Shown here piece after piece: positions 63,756 through 64,000 of a stretch of 64,000 bases of DNA. Position numbers and translations under genes: made by a program. The DNA lies in NCBI RefSeq assembly GCF_900112175.1, contig NZ_FOYT01000002.1:310001-374000 (forward strand), in the 5' to 3' direction. This DNA is from Halogeometricum rufum (GTDB taxonomy: Archaea > Halobacteriota > Halobacteria > Halobacteriales > Haloferacaceae). The first letter of the stretch is position 1, and each line of letters begins with the position of its first letter. Below the pieces are notes generated by a model that saw nothing but the letters and a program-made list of their open reading frames with translations, was not told where the DNA came from and made no database searches.

Positions 63756-64000
63756 ATGACGGAGACGACGCACGCGACGACAGACCGCGAGACGGGCGCG
63801 ACGGACGCGACGGACGCGCACACCTGCCGGGTCTGCGGCCGCGCGTTCCCCGAGTCGCACCTGCTCGTCCTCCACCGCGGCGTGCGCCACCCGAACCGCC
63901 TCACCGAGACGGAGCGGGACGAGTACCGCGAGGCCTACCGGACGGAGGAGCGCGAGATTCGCTCGTTCCGACTCCGGGCCCTCGCCGTCCTCGTCGTCCT
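63756..64000 (+). CDS. C2H2 zinc-finger membrane protein (partial, cut by window edge)
   Basis: The first 81 residues only. After an acidic Thr/Asp/Ala-rich N-terminus comes a zinc finger with CRVC (about 25-28) and HRGVRH (His41, His46). A basic helix leads to a hydrophobic segment (LRALAVLVVL) at the edge, so it is probably anchored in the membrane. Often found beside the P19-like lipoprotein in haloarchaea as I remember it. Confidence 0.7.
   Translation, partial: MTETTHATTDRETGATDATDAHTCRVCGRAFPESHLLVLHRGVRHPNRLTETERDEYREAYRTEEREIRSFRLRALAVLVV

Overview
The window is a GC-rich (roughly two-thirds G+C) stretch of haloarchaeal chromosome. The proteins are strongly acidic, secreted proteins carry twin-arginine and haloarchaeal lipobox signals, many starts are GTG, and Bat/HTH_10, HalOD1, amphi-Trp, S17e and PccX-type families are present. 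Gene content fits a member of the Haloferacaceae; the genus is not decided here. I see no rRNA, tRNA, CRISPR array, prophage or intact insertion sequence.

Layout. 1-5.7 kb: an operon on the minus strand for an exported molybdopterin oxidoreductase of the complex iron-sulfur molybdoenzyme type (four-cluster ferredoxin subunit, NrfD membrane subunit, Tat-exported catalytic subunit, and the first codons of a further gene at the left edge). A Bat-like PAS/GAF/HTH_10 regulator is divergent to it, followed by a receiver/PAS/histidine kinase. 10-15 kb: class V aminotransferase, CBS-pair protein, glutamine amidotransferase, polysaccharide flippase. 15-24 kb: nickel-binding-type DUF4242 protein, geranylgeranyl reductase family protein, 7TM histidine kinase, D-2-hydroxyacid dehydrogenase, SDR, and a CotA-like multicopper oxidase behind an AT-rich promoter region. 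23.6-28.4 kb: aspartate-semialdehyde dehydrogenase, the biotin carboxylase/biotin carrier subunit (PccA type), a maltose acetyltransferase-like protein and biotin ligase BirA. The partner carboxyltransferase PccB and small subunit PccX lie at 40.7-42.5 kb, so one biotin enzyme and its ligase are spread over this window.

28-36 kb: membrane protein, UspA, amidohydrolase, GYD protein, and two paralogous HD phosphohydrolases 2 kb apart that share a 94-nt identical segment. 36.6-40.2 kb: a tightly overlapping run of cofD (F420), a Dus-like TIM barrel, a CitG-like protein and a DUF447 flavoprotein-like gene, then rps17e. 43-50.5 kb: DMT exporter, two tandem sodium:neurotransmitter-symporter family transporters, two SDRs and a quinone reductase.

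50.7-56.8 kb is the most unusual part: a CPBP protease; a two-hairpin leader; then a protein with two membrane helices followed by about 200 residues in which valine occurs at exactly every fourth residue 49 times without a phase break; and a PiT-type phosphate permease translationally coupled to it. A half-size EamA transporter runs into the PiT gene from the opposite strand. CspA, a second CPBP protease and a DHFR-like reductase follow. 56.8-64 kb: zinc MDR dehydrogenase, sucCD, a small zinc-ribbon membrane protein, a HalOD1 gene behind an inverted repeat that covers its ribosome binding site, a 634-bp structured pyrimidine-rich spacer, an orphan CARF-like/winged-helix regulator, a Tat lipoprotein of the P19-like metal-binding type, and a zinc-finger membrane protein cut by the right edge.

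The best candidates for undescribed biology are the valine-tetrad protein coupled to PiT, the orphan CARF regulator with its structured upstream spacer, the triple alternating palindrome near 15.8 kb, and the gene-conversion-like HD pair.
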